Shown piece by piece: positions 22,049 to 35,498 of a DNA stretch of 64,000 bases. The DNA lies in the NCBI GenBank assembly GCA_002007465.1, contig LNAC01000102.1, forward strand, positions 1,045,703 to 1,109,702, read 5' to 3'. The DNA comes from Ailurus styani (Eukaryota; Chordata; Mammalia; Carnivora; Ailuridae). Numbering within the stretch: the stretch's first letter is position 1; each line of letters starts with the position of its first letter. A program made the position numbers and the translations under genes. Below the pieces are notes generated by a model, which was not told the origin of the DNA, did not search any database, and was given only the letters and a program-made list of their open reading frames with translations.

Positions 22049-25000
22049 GTTTACCAATCCTTGGCCTGGTCCATTTTAAGAACTCAGTGAATATTAGCTT
22101 TAAAAATTGTTACCCTCTTCCTCCTCATCATTATATGTATACCCTCATTCCACAAAGGATTAAGAATAGTATTATGGCTAATTTTAGTGTAGCTCTCAGA
22201 GTGTTGTGTGGGCTCCACTCTCACATATATGTATTTCCTAACCCAGGTCTCTACCCTTCCATAAAGTCCTTCTAAGGGTAGAGGACAATCCACTCCTCCT
22301 ATCTCACTGTTCTTATGCTGGCAAAAACTCTAAAGGCAGAACATGTCTTTCAAGTGTCGTATTTCATCTTAAAAATTCATGTGATTTTTGCATTTCATTC
22401 CATAGTATATTTGTGTTTCCTTTAAAACAAAAATGGTGATTTAAATCATTTATCATTGAGTAAAACTGACCATGTTTACCAAGTGTCTTCTGGTTTTTTA
22501 TGACAGGGACATTTATACCAGTTTGAGAAACATGGTCTATGCTGACAGGAATTTAGAAGGTAGTTAATCCTCCTATGGGATTAATAGCCTTGGTATTCTA
22601 TGGGCGGTTAGATCTTATCGAACACAAAGAGAAAGATTTAAGTTAGGGTACATGGATACCAAAGCATTCACAGAAAATTTGAGAGAACTCCATTTATTGC
22701 CTCCTACCTGGTATGAGACAAACTGCATGTCTTGGCTCCCACAGCTCTGGCTTCACTTAGGACACACAGAAACCCATACATGCCCACCAGGCCATGACTG
22801 GTAGAAACTGCCTGGGTTGACCTGGGAAATAAAGTCATGAAAAGTAAAATAAACTGTAATTTGTGTGTGAGAAATCATTGTTAAGTTGAAGCATATAAAA
22901 TTGTTAATATTTGGCCATTTTTGAAGTATAGAAACGGCAATTTCTATGGTTCAACTTAATATTCCCCCAACAATGTGCATAGCATTGTTTAAGTGAAATA
23001 TTACCATCATAAGTCACGAGAATAACACTTTCAGACTCTTTAAAAAGTACACTCAGAATGAAGAATGTGGAAATAGAAAGTAAAAGTTAGTGGATAATGC
23101 TGAAAACAATCGGAACATTTTATTTTTAGTAGCCTAAGGGGTTGCATTGTGATCATGGCTCATAGTCAGAATCCTTTCAGACAATTCTTAGAAGCAATCC
23201 TGTGGGTGCTTGTTGATCCAGCAGGTGTTAAGAAATAAAACATCAGGACCAGAAGAATAAGCCTTGAGCATTTCATGAAAACACTTGGAAAGATGAAGTC
23301 CCCTGTGCTCTTTATGGCCATAAGCAAAGTGCATTTATTTAACCATTTTATCAGTGCGAGATGGAAAGAAAGCAGATGTTGTTTTACTCCTCCTCTGTTT
23401 TCATCAAGTGCCAGATAATACTCTGCAGCCACAGGATGAATTTCTCTTAGTATCACCATTGCCCTTGGTATGCAGCTTAGTGCCCTTGGCAGATTTTTCA
23501 GACTATTTTTAAACCAAGAAGTATTCTTTACTAACACTCATTTAAATCCCAGTCTTTAGCTCAAATCTAAAGTCTTATGCAGGGGGTGGAACCACCCAGA
23601 GACAGAATAACCAAACTCAACTACATCAATGATTTATGAAGAGCACAAGTATGACACACACTTTGAACTTTGCAAGTTATGTTGCAAGTCAAGACTGTAG
23701 TCATGAGTCAGCCCTACCTGCTTCTCTAGATTTTAAATTCCCAGATCTGGGTCTGGGTTGTGAGGAAAAGAGAAATGGAAGGTCAGATGTATGTATTTGG
23801 GTAATTGAGGAAACCAGAATGTTTCTAAGTACACATGAGTGTTTCTGCACTCAGTTTGGCACAGCCTTGAATTTCAGAGTTGCTGCCTTCATTCTCTTAA
23901 ATTTTATGCCTTGAAGCGTCAACTGCGTAGGCAGAGAAAAACAAAACAAAATAACCAAACCAAGTTCAGAAGAATATATGAGCAATAAACAAAGGTTTTC
24001 CTAATGGAAACTTAACTGTCAAGGTAATAAACAGCTTGGCTTCCCCTGACATCAGAAATTTGATGCAAATGGAAAACATTTTCTAACTTAAAATCTTAAA
24101 CATACACAGAAATTGAGAGAATAGTAAATAAACTACCTAGATTCAACAATTTTCAAAAACTTTCCATCCCTGCTTTATCTTTTTTATTGAAGTACTTTAA
24201 GGCAAATCACAGTCCTATGTCATTCTACTCCCATGTATACTTCAGTGTGGATTTCTTAAAGATTAGTTTGTTTCATAACAGAAATGCCATTTGGGCAAAA
24301 TTTTAAATGACAATTTAGCTCTTAAAAAAACAAGACTTGTATTTACTGTTCATTTATACTTTGTTACATTGCAAAAATGAATACAAGAAAAAAATGAGAA
24401 AACTAAATAGAAAATAAAAGTAAGAAAACAAAATAAAGCCAGGAATGAAAGTATTGAACATCAAGGTATATGGAAAGTCCTTTCCTAACCCTAAATTAAA
24501 CCCCCACTTCACAGGGGCTAGCAGGCAGGAAATCGTGGCAGTCACCAGCATCAGGGTACATAAAGGAGAACCATCACCACTTTTCTGGAGAATATAGCTT
24601 TTCCTGTATCTAAGTTTGTGAGGAATTTCTCCTGGATATCTTCATGAAGAAGGCAGTATGAGATTTATTGGACAATATACTTTATAAAATCTCCACAAAA
24701 AATACAAAAGAGATTCTGTGCTGCTTCTCATTAGAGTGACCTCACTGCAAGCTAAGGCATGAGGCTGAAGTCCAAGTGAGTAAAAGTCATTCAATGAGGG
24801 ACCAGAGCAATGAGTCATGTCCATCTAGTGGCCACCATCCCAAGATGCAGCATAAAACCCATTTATTTCAAATAAGCTTTTAATCTCCTTCAGATTTCCA
24901 TCATCCTGGTTCCCCGTTAATAGTACAGCCCTAATTTAAAAAACTCAAATCCAGCTGTTTCAACTTTTAAGTGCTGTTATCCATAGCAAGTCAATGTGAC

Positions 25001-25250
25001 AACAAATATGTCTTCCACATTCATTCATTAAGTGTAAATTTGGCCTAGCCACTGGATATTTTTTACTCCTGTTATTTAGGGGGTTTGCAAATGCCAAAAG
25101 CAATCAATCTATGAAGCAAATCAATGTGAACAGCTTTCAGGGGGAAGAGCTAACCCTGCAGCGATCTGCAATTTTTTTGAAATAGCAGCTGAGTTCGTCT
25201 ATGGATCTAATGACTAATATACCCATGCAATAAAGGATCTGTCTCCCTAC
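22049..25250. other. Mostly unique gene-free sequence
   Basis: No supported gene. The longest open frame (minus, 23166-23537, 123 codons) has no recognisable domain. A possible old L1 3'UTR-like patch is at about 24080-24265. Confidence 0.5.
24080..24265 (+). mobile_element. Possible ancient L1 3'UTR patch
   Basis: 'attgagagaatagtaaataa', 'ctagattcaacaattttcaa' and 'gaagtactttaaggcaaatc' resemble an old mammalian L1 3'UTR (cacccagcttcaacaattat, tattttaaagcaaatcccag). Diverged, and not certain. Confidence 0.35.
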
Positions 25251-25251
25251 A

Positions 25252-25740
25252 GTTTTTTTTTTTAATTCCTTTATTTGAGGCTAGCTTCAGGGTTTCCAAG
25301 CTGTAGGAACAGCTTGAGGCTGGGGGCGGTGGTCCTGCTCGGTCAGCCACAGGGACCAGGCAGCTCCCAGAGTCCTCGGCGGCTCTTTCTCACCTCCATG
25401 CTGCTACATGGATCCCCAGCAAGCGCTGTGGCTTCTCGACAACCTACCATCTACCATCAATAGCTCCTCGGAGGGTGCAAAATGCAATTTCTTTGTATCC
25501 TTAGCGTATGTGACATACTTCATCATGCTTTTCAAGATTTCCTCCTGGCTTCTGCTAACAGCCTTTGCTTGCTTCCTACAGTTCTGTTCATCTGCAGCTA
25601 AATAAACCTGTTTGATGTTGCCATCTCTCAGGAATCCAACCAGTAAACAGACGGAAATCATATATGTAGGTGAGCCAACACCAGGGAACAATGAGAAAAA
25701 CCATCTCAATAAATAGGAAGGAAATTTGAATGCACAAAAT
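25252..25740 (-). pseudogene. Processed retrocopy of an unidentified small protein
   Basis: Read on the minus strand this has the form of a reverse-transcribed mRNA: an open frame, a GC-richer and CpG-containing 3'UTR, AATAAA (about 25270-25275) and then poly(A), seen as T-run 25252-25263. No introns are apparent. The frame is open for about 100 codons ending in TAG at about 25404. An ATG in it (about 25643) would start 'MISVCLLVGFLRDGNIKQVY', a hydrophobic segment followed by a charged helix-like stretch ('RSQEEILKSMMKYVTYAKDT'). I do not recognise the parent. Upstream the frame has no good ATG, so the copy may be 5'-truncated. It could be an expressed retrogene, but nothing here shows it. 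Confidence 0.62.
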
Positions 25741-25744
25741 ATTT

Positions 25745-27640
25745 TCTTGTCAAACTAAAAAAAACAAACAAAAATATTTTGGTATATTTAAACATAACCA
25801 CAATGGTAAAATATGTCCTGCTCCCACACTGCTTATTTTCCTGGGCATAACATTCCTATTTTAAAATTGTAGGAACAGATCCAAGAAACAAATGTCTTTG
25901 AAAATTCCATTTTTATGGAAGCATCACTGTATACATTTAAGCTTTTTTTTCCTACTGAAAATTATTGCAAACAGCATGAAAAATGTCAACGCAGGAAATA
26001 GAATAAAAGTAATGGATGGTCTTTAAAAAACAGAGGGATAAAAATGTTCCTGAAATACTACGCTCAAGTGACTAATGTTAATATTTAAGTAAAATTATTC
26101 CCCATAGGCAGGAAAATAAGTAAGATGCCTATGGAGTAATATATAAAATAACAGTAGCAGGGAAAATAAAGTCAGAAAAGTCAGTAGTATTTCTAGATGA
26201 TTTTAGGAAGTTGGCAGAGAGAATATTTAACAGTAGAATAAATTTTGTTAATATTGCCCAGGAACTGAAAATTTCTGTTTCTTTTTCCAATACACCAAAA
26301 ATAATCATTAGGTGTTTTGTTGTTGCTGGTCTGAAATATCCAGGTTATTATCTCTTTCCTGTGTCACTTTGCAGAAATCTTAATTCCTGTCCTCTTACTT
26401 TCTCTCTCCCACATATACTCATCCAAACTTATTTTTAGATTTCTATTTGTGATTAACAGTATTTTAAGTTTCCTAAATGCAGTCCTTTATTTGGAGTTTT
26501 ATCATGAAAAAGCCTCAGTGATGAATCCTACTTTCTTATTTTCCCTTAGATGTTTGCTTTCCTAAATTCCAAAACAGCAAGTATCTCACACACGCCTCAC
26601 CATATATTCCATTTTAATTGAAGGCTCCTTGTTAATACTGTGTTCGGAACCTAGGGAGTCACAGTACCATACAAGCAAGGCATTCACAATTAAATTACAA
26701 CAAAATTTGAGGCCAGTGTACAGATACTTGCCTGGAGGCAGTGACGTTCAAGCTCCCTGTTAAAGAACAGGAGGGATTCAGGTGTAAAGAACAGAGGAGC
26801 TATTCCAAATAGAAAGGATGGTATGTAAACCACTCAGCTGCAGAGGGGAACTTGGACACTGGAGAGATGGCTGGCAGAGAGAGGGGTTGAAGCAAATTTT
26901 CTTTGCTTATAATCAATGGTTATAAATGACATACTGCTGGCAAAGTCCAGTGCAAGCTCTGGAAGGTGTATTTGACACCCTCTTTTTAGTTCTACTTGAG
27001 GAAAGCAGGGTCACTCATCCACCTAACATATCTAAAACCACACTGAAGAAATAGGCCCCAAAGATCAGGGCACATGAGAAGCCACTCCAGGGAAGCTCGA
27101 GGCATGATGAAAATGTTTGGTAATGAAATGTTCCACACTTCTTTAGATGCTACATTGCATTGACTACCAAACTCTTCCAAAGCAGAGAGCCCTTCTGGAA
27201 CTCATCAGCACTTCCATCTACCACAGCAGAGTCTTTTTCATCCTAATTATGGGCTTTCAATTCTTAATTGCCTAATTCTCTCTGGGGTAAGTCTCAATAC
27301 ACAAATCACAGATTGATTTGTTTATGGTGGGACAAAATGACTGTGCTTTCCCTTTAGTTTTAAATTTTCTTCTAAATACCTACAAGAATCTATGATTGGG
27401 GTCAGACTTTATATCAAACACTAGCATATTACAGGAGGAGAAATTCTTAATGACCCAATACATGCTTGTCAGTACATGGTACCAAGGTTTACAATCAGGC
27501 TCCAAACTGGAATGAAGAGAGGAATAAGGATTAGAGAAAAGACTTTAAGAGTACTTAGTACTCTAATTTGGAATAATAAATGAGTGTGAATATTTACTCT
27601 TTCTTAAAAATTAGGCTCCAAATCCTACATACATTTCTTT
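25745..27640. other. Mostly unique gene-free sequence
   Basis: No coding signal. 26755-26880 ('gagctattccaaatagaaag') is faintly L2-like. Otherwise nothing was recognised. Confidence 0.5.
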
Positions 27641-28517
27641 GGGCTTTCTCAAGATACAATTGACAAATAACATCATATAAATTTCAAGTGTATAATGTAA
27701 TGATTTGATACATACATATATTAAATGCTCACCACAATAAGATTAGTCACATAAATTGCCTCACACAATTACCATTTTCTTGTTATTGTTATGGTGAGAC
27801 TATTAAAGCTCTATTGTCATAGCAACTTTGAAATAGACAATACAGTGTGTATTTTTAGCTATAGTCAGTATGCTGTACATAAGATCTCCAGACTTACTCA
27901 TCTTACAACTGAAAGTTTGTACCCTTTGACCCACATCACTCTATTCCCTCCTACCATTCAGTCTCTGGCAACCACCATCTACTCTGTTTCTGTGAGTTTC
28001 ATGTTTTTAGATTCCACATATAAGTGAGATCATAGAGTATTTCTTCTCTGAATTATTTCATTTAGCATAATGCCCTCAATGTCCATCTGGGTTACCATCA
28101 AGGGCATTTCTGTCTTCTCTATAAATATTCCATTTTATTAGCTTGTACATGAATTTTAAATATATATCTCACATTCTCTATGTAAATATCTCACATTTTT
28201 TATCCATTCACCTATTGATGGATACTTAGATTGTTTCTATGTCTTAGCTATTGTGAATAATGCTGCAGTGAATATGAAAGTTTAGGTGTCTCTTCTAGAT
28301 AGGGATTTTATTTCTTTCAGGTACATACCCAGTAGTGTGATTACTGGATCATAATATAGTTCTGTTTTCGATTTTTTGAGGAACCAAAATACTGGTTCCA
28401 AATGCCAGAACAAAATATTGTTTTCTGTAGTGGCTGCACCAGTTTGCATTCCCACCAACAGTGCACAAACATTTCCTTTTCTCAATCTCCTCCCCAGCAT
28501 TTGTTATCTCTTATCTT

Positions 28518-28736
28518 ATTTTTTAAAGACTTACTGGAGAAAGAGAGAAAGAGACAGAGAGACACAGAGAGAGGGCAAGCAAGCACAGGGAGGGGCAGAG
28601 GGAGAGAGAAAAACCTAACACAGACTCCCTGCTGAGCACAGATTCCTATGCTGGGCTTGATCCCAGGACCCTGAGATCATGACCTGAGCAGAAACCAAGA
28701 GTTGACCGCTTAACCGAGGGAGTCACTCAGGTGCCC
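28518..28736 (-). mobile_element. CAN-SINE in L1-F, older subfamily
   Basis: Flanked by a perfect 10-bp TSD CTCTTATCTT (28508-28517 and 28737-28746). Purine-rich tract and head (AGTCACTCAGGTGCCC) are on the right. The spacer lacks the mustelid-type motif. Confidence 0.94.
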
Positions 28737-29644
28737 CTCTTATCTTTTTGATAATAGCTTTTCCAACAGCTGTTATTAATATCTCATTATGGTTTTGATT
28801 TGTTTCCCCCTAATGATTAGTAATGTCGAGTACCATTTTCTATACTTGAGTGTCTTCTTTGGAAAAATGTCAAGTCCTCTGCCAATTTTTGAATTGGATT
28901 GTTTGAGGTTTATTTGTTATTGGGTGTTAGAAGTTCCTCATATATTGTTATTAACCCCTATCAAGTATATGGTTTTGCCAATATTTTCTCCCATTCCACA
29001 GATTGCCTTTTCATTTTGTTGATTCTTTTGTTGTACAGAAACCTGTAGTTTGCTGCAGTCTTACTTTTGGATTGTTGCTTTTGTTGTCTGTACTTTTGGT
29101 GTCATATCCAAAAAATCACTGCCAGGACTGAGGTTAAAGAGCATTTTTTCCCTAGGTTTTCTTCTAAGAGTTTTATGGTTTCAGGTCTTACATTTAAGTC
29201 CTTAATCCATTTTGAGTTAATTTTTAATAGTTGTGTAAGATAGGGGTCCAATTTTATTCTTTGCATGTGGATATTCAGTTTTCCCAATACCATTTATTGA
29301 AGAGACTGCCTTTTCCCTATTGAGTATTCTCAGCTTCCTTATCAAATATTATTTCACCATATATACATGCATTTATTTCTGGGCTCTGTTCTGTTCCGTT
29401 GGTATATGTGTTTGAATGCCATTACCATACCGTTTTGATTACTATAGCTTTGTAATATAGTTTGAGATCAAGAAGTGTGATGCCTCCAACTTTGTTCTTT
29501 CTCAAGATTTCTTTGGCTATTCAGGATCATTTTGATTCCATACAAATTGTAGGACTTTTTTCTCTATTTCTGTGAAAAAAAAAACCCATTGGAATCTTTA
29601 TAGGAATTTCACTGGATCTATAGATCACTTTGGGTAAAATGGAC

Positions 29645-29861
29645 ATTTATTTATTTATTTATTTTAAAAGATTTTATTTATTTATTTATTTGAGAGAAAG
29701 AGAGAGAGAGAGCAAGCAAGAGTACGAGAGGGGAGAAGGTCAGAGGGAGAAGCAGACTCCCCATGGAGCTGGGAGCCCAATGCAGGACTTGATCCCGGGA
29801 CTCCAGGATCATGACCCGAGCTGAAGGTAGGTACTTAACCAACTGAGCCACCCAGGAGCCC
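29645..29861 (-). mobile_element. CAN-SINE in L1-F, older subfamily
   Basis: Perfect 11-bp TSD TAAAATGGACA (29634-29644 and 29862-29872). The tail is a double ATTT array. The purine tract has the 'gcaagcaagagtacgagagg' older type. Confidence 0.96.
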
Positions 29862-31188
29862 TAAAATGGACAGTTTAATATTAACTCTTCTGATCCATGA
29901 ACATAGTTATTGTCCCTCCCCCTTTTATTTTTGCATTTTTGTCAATCTAATTAATGTCTTACAGTTTCGGTGTATAGTTTTTCCATTTCCTTTGTTAAAT
30001 TTATTGCAAGTATTGATAAGTATTTTATTCTTTTGCATGCTACTATAAATGGGCTCTCTTGCTCATTTTTTCCAGATAGTTGTTAGTATAGAAATGCAAC
30101 TGATTTTTATATATTGATTTTGTGTCCTAAAACTTTACTGAATTCGTCTATTAGGTCTAATGGTTTTTGATGGAGTCTTTAGGATTTTCTATGTACAAAA
30201 TCGTCTTGTCAGCAGAGATAATTTTAATTTTTCCTTTCTGATTTGGTTGCCTTTTATTTCTTTTTCTTGCCTAATTGTGCTAGCTAGGACTTACAGTATT
30301 ATGTTGAATAGGTATGATGGGCACCTTTGTCTTATTCCTGACCTTAGAGGGAAACATTTTAAACTTCTACCTTTGAGTACATTAGTTGTGAGCTCATCCT
30401 ATATGGCTTTTATTATGTTGAGATTTGTTCCTTCTATACCCAGTTTGTTGAGCATTTTCATCATGAAAGGATGTTGAATTTTGTAAAATACTTTTTTCAC
30501 ATCTGTTGAGATGATTATATGATTTCTGTCCTCAATTTTGTTAATCTGCTGTATCACACTTACTGATTTCCCTATGTTGAGTCATCCTTGCCTCTCAGGG
30601 ATAAATCTCACTTGATCATGATGTATGATCATTTTAATGTGATGTTCAATTTGATTTCCTAATATTTTGTTGAATATTTTTGCATCTATATTCATCAGGA
30701 ATATTGGCCTGCGGTTTTCTTTTCTCTTAGTATCCTTATCTGGCTTTGGTATCAGGGCAACACTGTCCTCATAAAATATATTTGGGAGTGTTTCCTGCTC
30801 TTCAAATTTTGGAAGTTTGAGAGTAACTGGAATTAATTCTTCTTTAAATGTTTGGTAGGATTCAATTGTGAAGGCATCTGTCTTAACTTCTCTTTGTTGG
30901 GAGGATTTTGATTACTGAGTCAATCTCCTTACCTATTATTGGTCTATTCAAATTTTCTATTTCTTCATCATTCAGACGTGGTAGGTATGTTTCTAGGAAT
31001 TTATTATTTTCTCTAGGTTGTTTAATTTCAGGCATGTATTTTTTCATAGTAGTCTCTTCTTATCCTCTGTATTTCTGTGGTATCAGCTGCAATGTCTTCT
31101 TCATTTATAATTTTATTCGAATCTTCTTTTTCTCTCATTAAGTATAAAGATTTATCAATTATGTTTATCTTTTAAAAGATCAACTGTT

Positions 31189-31380
31189 GGGGCGCCTGGG
31201 TGGCTCAGCCAGTTAAGCATCTGCCTTCAGCTTGGGTCATGATCCCAGACTCCTGGGATCGAGCACCGCATTGGTCTCCCTGCTCGGCAGGAAGCTTGCT
31301 TCTCCCTCTCCCACTCCCCCTGCTTGTGTTCCCTCTATCTCTGTCAAATAAATAAATAAAATCTTTAAAAAAATAAAAAC
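31189..31380 (+). mobile_element. CAN-SINE in L1-F, opposite strand
   Basis: Perfect 15-bp TSD AAAAGATCAACTGTT (31174-31188 and 31381-31395). Head GGGGCGCCTGGGTGGCTCAG is nearly consensus and the tail is AAATAAATAAATAAAATC. Older-type spacer (CCCACTCCCCCTGCTTGTG). Confidence 0.97.
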
Positions 31381-32097
31381 AAAAGATCAACTGTTAGTTT
31401 ATTCATCTTTTTTGTTGTTTTTCTTTTCTCTATTTCTTCTCTGATCTTTGTTATCTTCCTTCCACTAACTTAGATTTTTTTGGTTTTTCTAATTCCTTGA
31501 GATATAAAGTTATGTTGCATATTTGAGATATTTATTTTTTTCTTAATGTAGGCATTTATCACTATAAACTTCCCTCTACATTGCTCTTGCTACATCCTAT
31601 AAGTTTTGGCATGTTGTTTTTTGATTTTTGTTTGTTTTAATATGTGTTAATTTCCCATTTTATTTAATCTTTAACCAACTTGTTGTTTAGGACTGACTTT
31701 AATTTCCACATATTTTTCAATTTTTTCCCCGTTTCTGATTTCTAGCTTTACACCATCATGGTTTACATTATACCAAGTATCTTTTCCAATTTTTAAAAAT
31801 TTGCTGAGACTTATTTTGTGACCAAATATATGATCTATCCTGGGGAATGTTCTGTGTGTGTTTAAGGAGAATATATATTTTGCTGCTATTTGATGGCATG
31901 TTCTATATATGTCTTTTAGGTCCATTTGTTTTATAATGTTGTTCAAGTTTGTTTTTTCCTTATTGATTTTCTGTCTGGATGATCTACCCACTGTTGGAAG
32001 TGGAGTATTAAAGTCCCTACTATGACTGTATTGTTGTATATTACTCCTTTCAAATCATTAGTATTTGCTCAATATATTTATGTGCTCTGATATTTGG

Positions 32098-32122
32098 TAT
32101 ATATATATATATATATATATAT
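32098..32122. repeat. (TA)n microsatellite
   Basis: About twelve TA units within L1-F. Confidence 0.95.
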
Positions 32123-33020
32123 ACTTACAATTGATATATCCTTTTGATGAATTGATCCCTTTATCATTATATAATGACCTTCTCTGTCTCTTGTTACAGG
32201 TTTTAACTGAAAGTATTTTTTATCTGACTTAAGTATGGCAACCCTGCTCCTTTTGATTTCCATTTGCATGGAATAGATTCTTCCATCTATTTATTTTGAG
32301 CCTGTGTATGTCCTTGAGTCTGAAGTGAGTCTGTTGTAGGCAACATATAACTGGGTATTTTTTTTTTAATCCATTCATCTACTCTACACCATTTGATTGG
32401 AGAATTTTACCCACATACAATTAAAGTAATTATTGGTAGATAAGGACTTACTATTGCCATCTTGTTAATTGTTTTCTGGCTGTTTCATAGTTCTATTTTT
32501 CCTTTCTTCCATGCTTGATGTATTCCTTCATGAAATGATGCTTTTTCTATAGCAGTATACTTTAATTCCCTTGTTTTTATTTTGTGTGTATTTACTATAG
32601 GTTTTTGTTTTGTGATTACTCTTCAGCTCACTTGAAACATCTTAAATTGATAACAACTTAACTTTGATCCCATACAATCTTCTTTTTCCCACATTTTATG
32701 GTCTTGATGTCACACTCTTCATCTTTTTATATTATGTATCCATTAACAAATAATTGTAGCTATATCTGTTCTTAATACTTCTGTGCTTAAACCTTTATGC
32801 TAAAATGGCTAACAAACCACTATATAACATTAGAGTAATCTGAATCTATATACTTGCTTTTGTCAGTGTTTTTTAAATTTTTATATTTTTTTACATTATA
32901 GTTAGTGTCCTTTGGTTTCAACTTGAAGAACTTCCTTCAGCATTTCTTAGGCAGGTTTAGTGGTGATGAATTCCCTTAGCCCTTGTTTGTTTGGAAAGTC
33001 TTTATCTCACTTTTCTGTAT

Positions 33021-33218
33021 TTTTTTTTTAAGATTTTATTTATTTATTTGACAGAGAGAGATCACAAGTAGGCAGAGAGGCAGGCAGAGAGACAGGGAGA
33101 GGAGGAAGCAGGCTCCCCGCCGAGCAGAGAGCCTGATGCAGGACTCGATCCCAGGACCCTGAGATCATGACCTGAGCTGAAGGCAGAGGCTTTAACCCAC
33201 TAAGCCACCCAGGCACCC
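33021..33218 (-). mobile_element. CAN-SINE in L1-F, mustelid-type
   Basis: Carries the reverse of the mustelid-type spacer (ATCACAAGTAGGCAGAGAGG, then CAGGCAGAGAG). Flanks CTCACTTTTCTG (33006-33017) and CTCACCTTTATTTCTG (33219-33234) are an imperfect TSD. CpG-bearing head (CCCCGCCGAGCAG) suggests a recent copy. Confidence 0.94.
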
Positions 33219-35296
33219 CTCACCTTTATTTCTGAAGGACAGCTTTTCTGGGTGAAGTATTCTTGGTTGCCAATTTCTTTCTTTCAATTCTTTGAATATA
33301 TCATCCTGCTCTCTCCTGGCTTATAAGGGCTCAGCTGAGAAAGCTGCTGATAGCCTTATGAGGGGTCCTCTTGTATAGGGTAATTTTGTTTTCTCTTGCT
33401 GCTTTTAAAAATTCTCTCTTTTCTTTGATTTTAAATGGTTTTATTATAACATGTCTTGGAGAAGATCATTTTGGTTTGAAGCTTTGGGGTGACTTAATAA
33501 CTTAATGAACTTGGATATCCAAATCTCTCCTCAGGTTTAAGAAGTTCTTAGCCAATTCTTTATAGAAGCTCTCTTTCTCCCACTCTTCTTCTGGACTCCA
33601 GTGATATGCAGATTGTTTTTCTTAGTGGTGCTCTATAAGACCTGTAGGCTTTCTTCATTCCTTTTCATTCATTTTTTCTTCTTTGACTAGATAATTTCAA
33701 ATGACTTCTCTTGGGAGAACTTATCTTTGGTTCTTTCTTCTGCTTAATCTAGTAGTCTGCTGCTGAGGCTTTCTACTGAATATCTGGGTTCAGTTGCTAT
33801 ATCTTTAGCTCCAAAATTTGTTTGGTTTTGTTTTCTCTCTTTGTTGAATTTCCCATTTTATTCTTTTATTGTTTTCCTAATATCATTAAGTTGTTTGTAT
33901 TTTCTCTTTTAGCTTTCTGACAGGACTTTTAGAACATTTACTTTGAATTCTTTGTTGGGAAATTCCTGTATCTCCATTTCTTTGGGGCCAGTTATTAGAG
34001 GTTTACTGTATTCCTTTGGTGGAGTCATTTTTACCTGGTTCTTCATGATCCTAGTAGCTTTGTATATGTGTCTGTGTATTTGAAAAAGCAGTCACCTCCT
34101 CTAGACTTTCTTGACTAACTTTGGTAAGAAATGAGTTTTACCCATGGGTGGGGCATGTTGGAACATTCTGTAACCCTGGGTCTAGTGATGCAGGCCACCA
34201 AGTGCTGGAGTGTGTTGTGTCACCAGATCAATGGTGGTGGGGGGAGGATATGAAGACCAGGCTTTTGAGGTCCACAACAACTACACAGTCCTTGGTGAGC
34301 ATTTTGGTTGTTGGGGCTGTCCACAGAGCATGAAAGGGCATTGAGATATTTGACAGTGCCTCCAAGTCCAACAATTAGATATGAAGGCAAACAGAAGTAG
34401 TACCTTGAGCTGGTGGTATGCACATGCTTGGCAGTGGGGGCCAGTTACATGTGCCGGTATAGTGGTAGGGGCTAATAGCAAACACATGTACTGATGGGGG
34501 CCAGGGCAGGTAGTAAGTGTCAGGGCCAACTATAAACACACTGGTAGCTGTGATGATACTGGTTGTTGGCATATTCTATTGTGACTTCCCAGTCTTCCTT
34601 AGGTCTGCATATCACAGTGGAGGCCAGTGACAGTTGTTAGGGTAGTGGCATGCAAATGCATAGCTGGAGGGGCCAGACCTGAGTGCACCCACAGTAGTGG
34701 AGTGCACACAACTCAGAGGAGTAGGGTAATGTCTTGCATTCACAAAGGCACAGAAGCCTGGGCTTCCAGTGTAGTTCCCAGGATCTGGTGAGAGCAGGGA
34801 TGAGGAGGGAGCAGGGTGGACTCAGGTGGCTGGTATCAGCAAATGCAAATACTTGTGGGGTAAAAGCTGGTGAAATCTGCAGGGGACCTATGGCAGCTTT
34901 GCTGACTGTTGGTTTCTTCAATGGCAAAAGTTGCTGAGGTCCTTTGCAGAGCAGGTCACTGGGAAACTCGGTCACACCCACTGTGTGGTTAATACTGGTA
35001 GCCTCTGCTTTTCTTTGTTCCTAGCTCTTTCTGTAAGTCTCAGCTTTGACAATCTCTGGTTGGAATGAAACTGAAGTGGGACCTTTGCGTCGTGTCCTGA
35101 AAAACTGGGGAAACTGGTTGTTCACCATGTTCTTCCTTCCCATGCAAGGGGAATTCTTTCTAGCTAGGGAGTTTCTCTTGGTGGTCAGCAATGTTGGTTT
35201 GGTGGATGGGACAATGCGGGCAAAATAGAGCTATTCTTCCTTCCCTTTGTATGCTGTTATTTTCAAGTCTTTTGTTCTACTCTGTTGCTAAAGTTT

Positions 35297-35498
35297 TTTG
35301 TTTTGGGGGGGTTTTTTTAGTTTTATTTTTTTATTATTTATTTGAGAGTGAGCAAGTGAGAAAGCAGGAGTTGGGGGGGTAAGGAAAGAGGGAGCAGTAG
35401 ACTCCCTGCTGAGCAGGGAACCTGACCTGGGGCTTGATCCCAGGATTATGACCTGAGCCAAGAGCAGACAGAACTGACTGAGCCACCCAGGAACCTCA
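35297..35498 (-). mobile_element. CAN-SINE in the L1-F 5'UTR
   Basis: TSD GCTAAAGTTT (35287-35296 and 35499-35508). Diverged head (ACTGAGCCACCCAGGAACC) and a G/T-rich disrupted tail suggest an old insertion. Confidence 0.92.

Noticed and set aside
23166..23537. 123-codon minus-strand frame in unique sequence
   Set aside because: No recognisable domain or splice signals, and a frame of this length is expected by chance in a window this size.
30160..30477. 105-codon plus-strand frame
   Set aside because: It is the antisense of the reverse transcriptase region of minus-strand L1-F.
34121..34981. Several frames of 60-114 codons with Pro/Cys/His-rich content
   Set aside because: They fall in the GC-richer 5'UTR of L1-F, on both strands, with no conserved motif.
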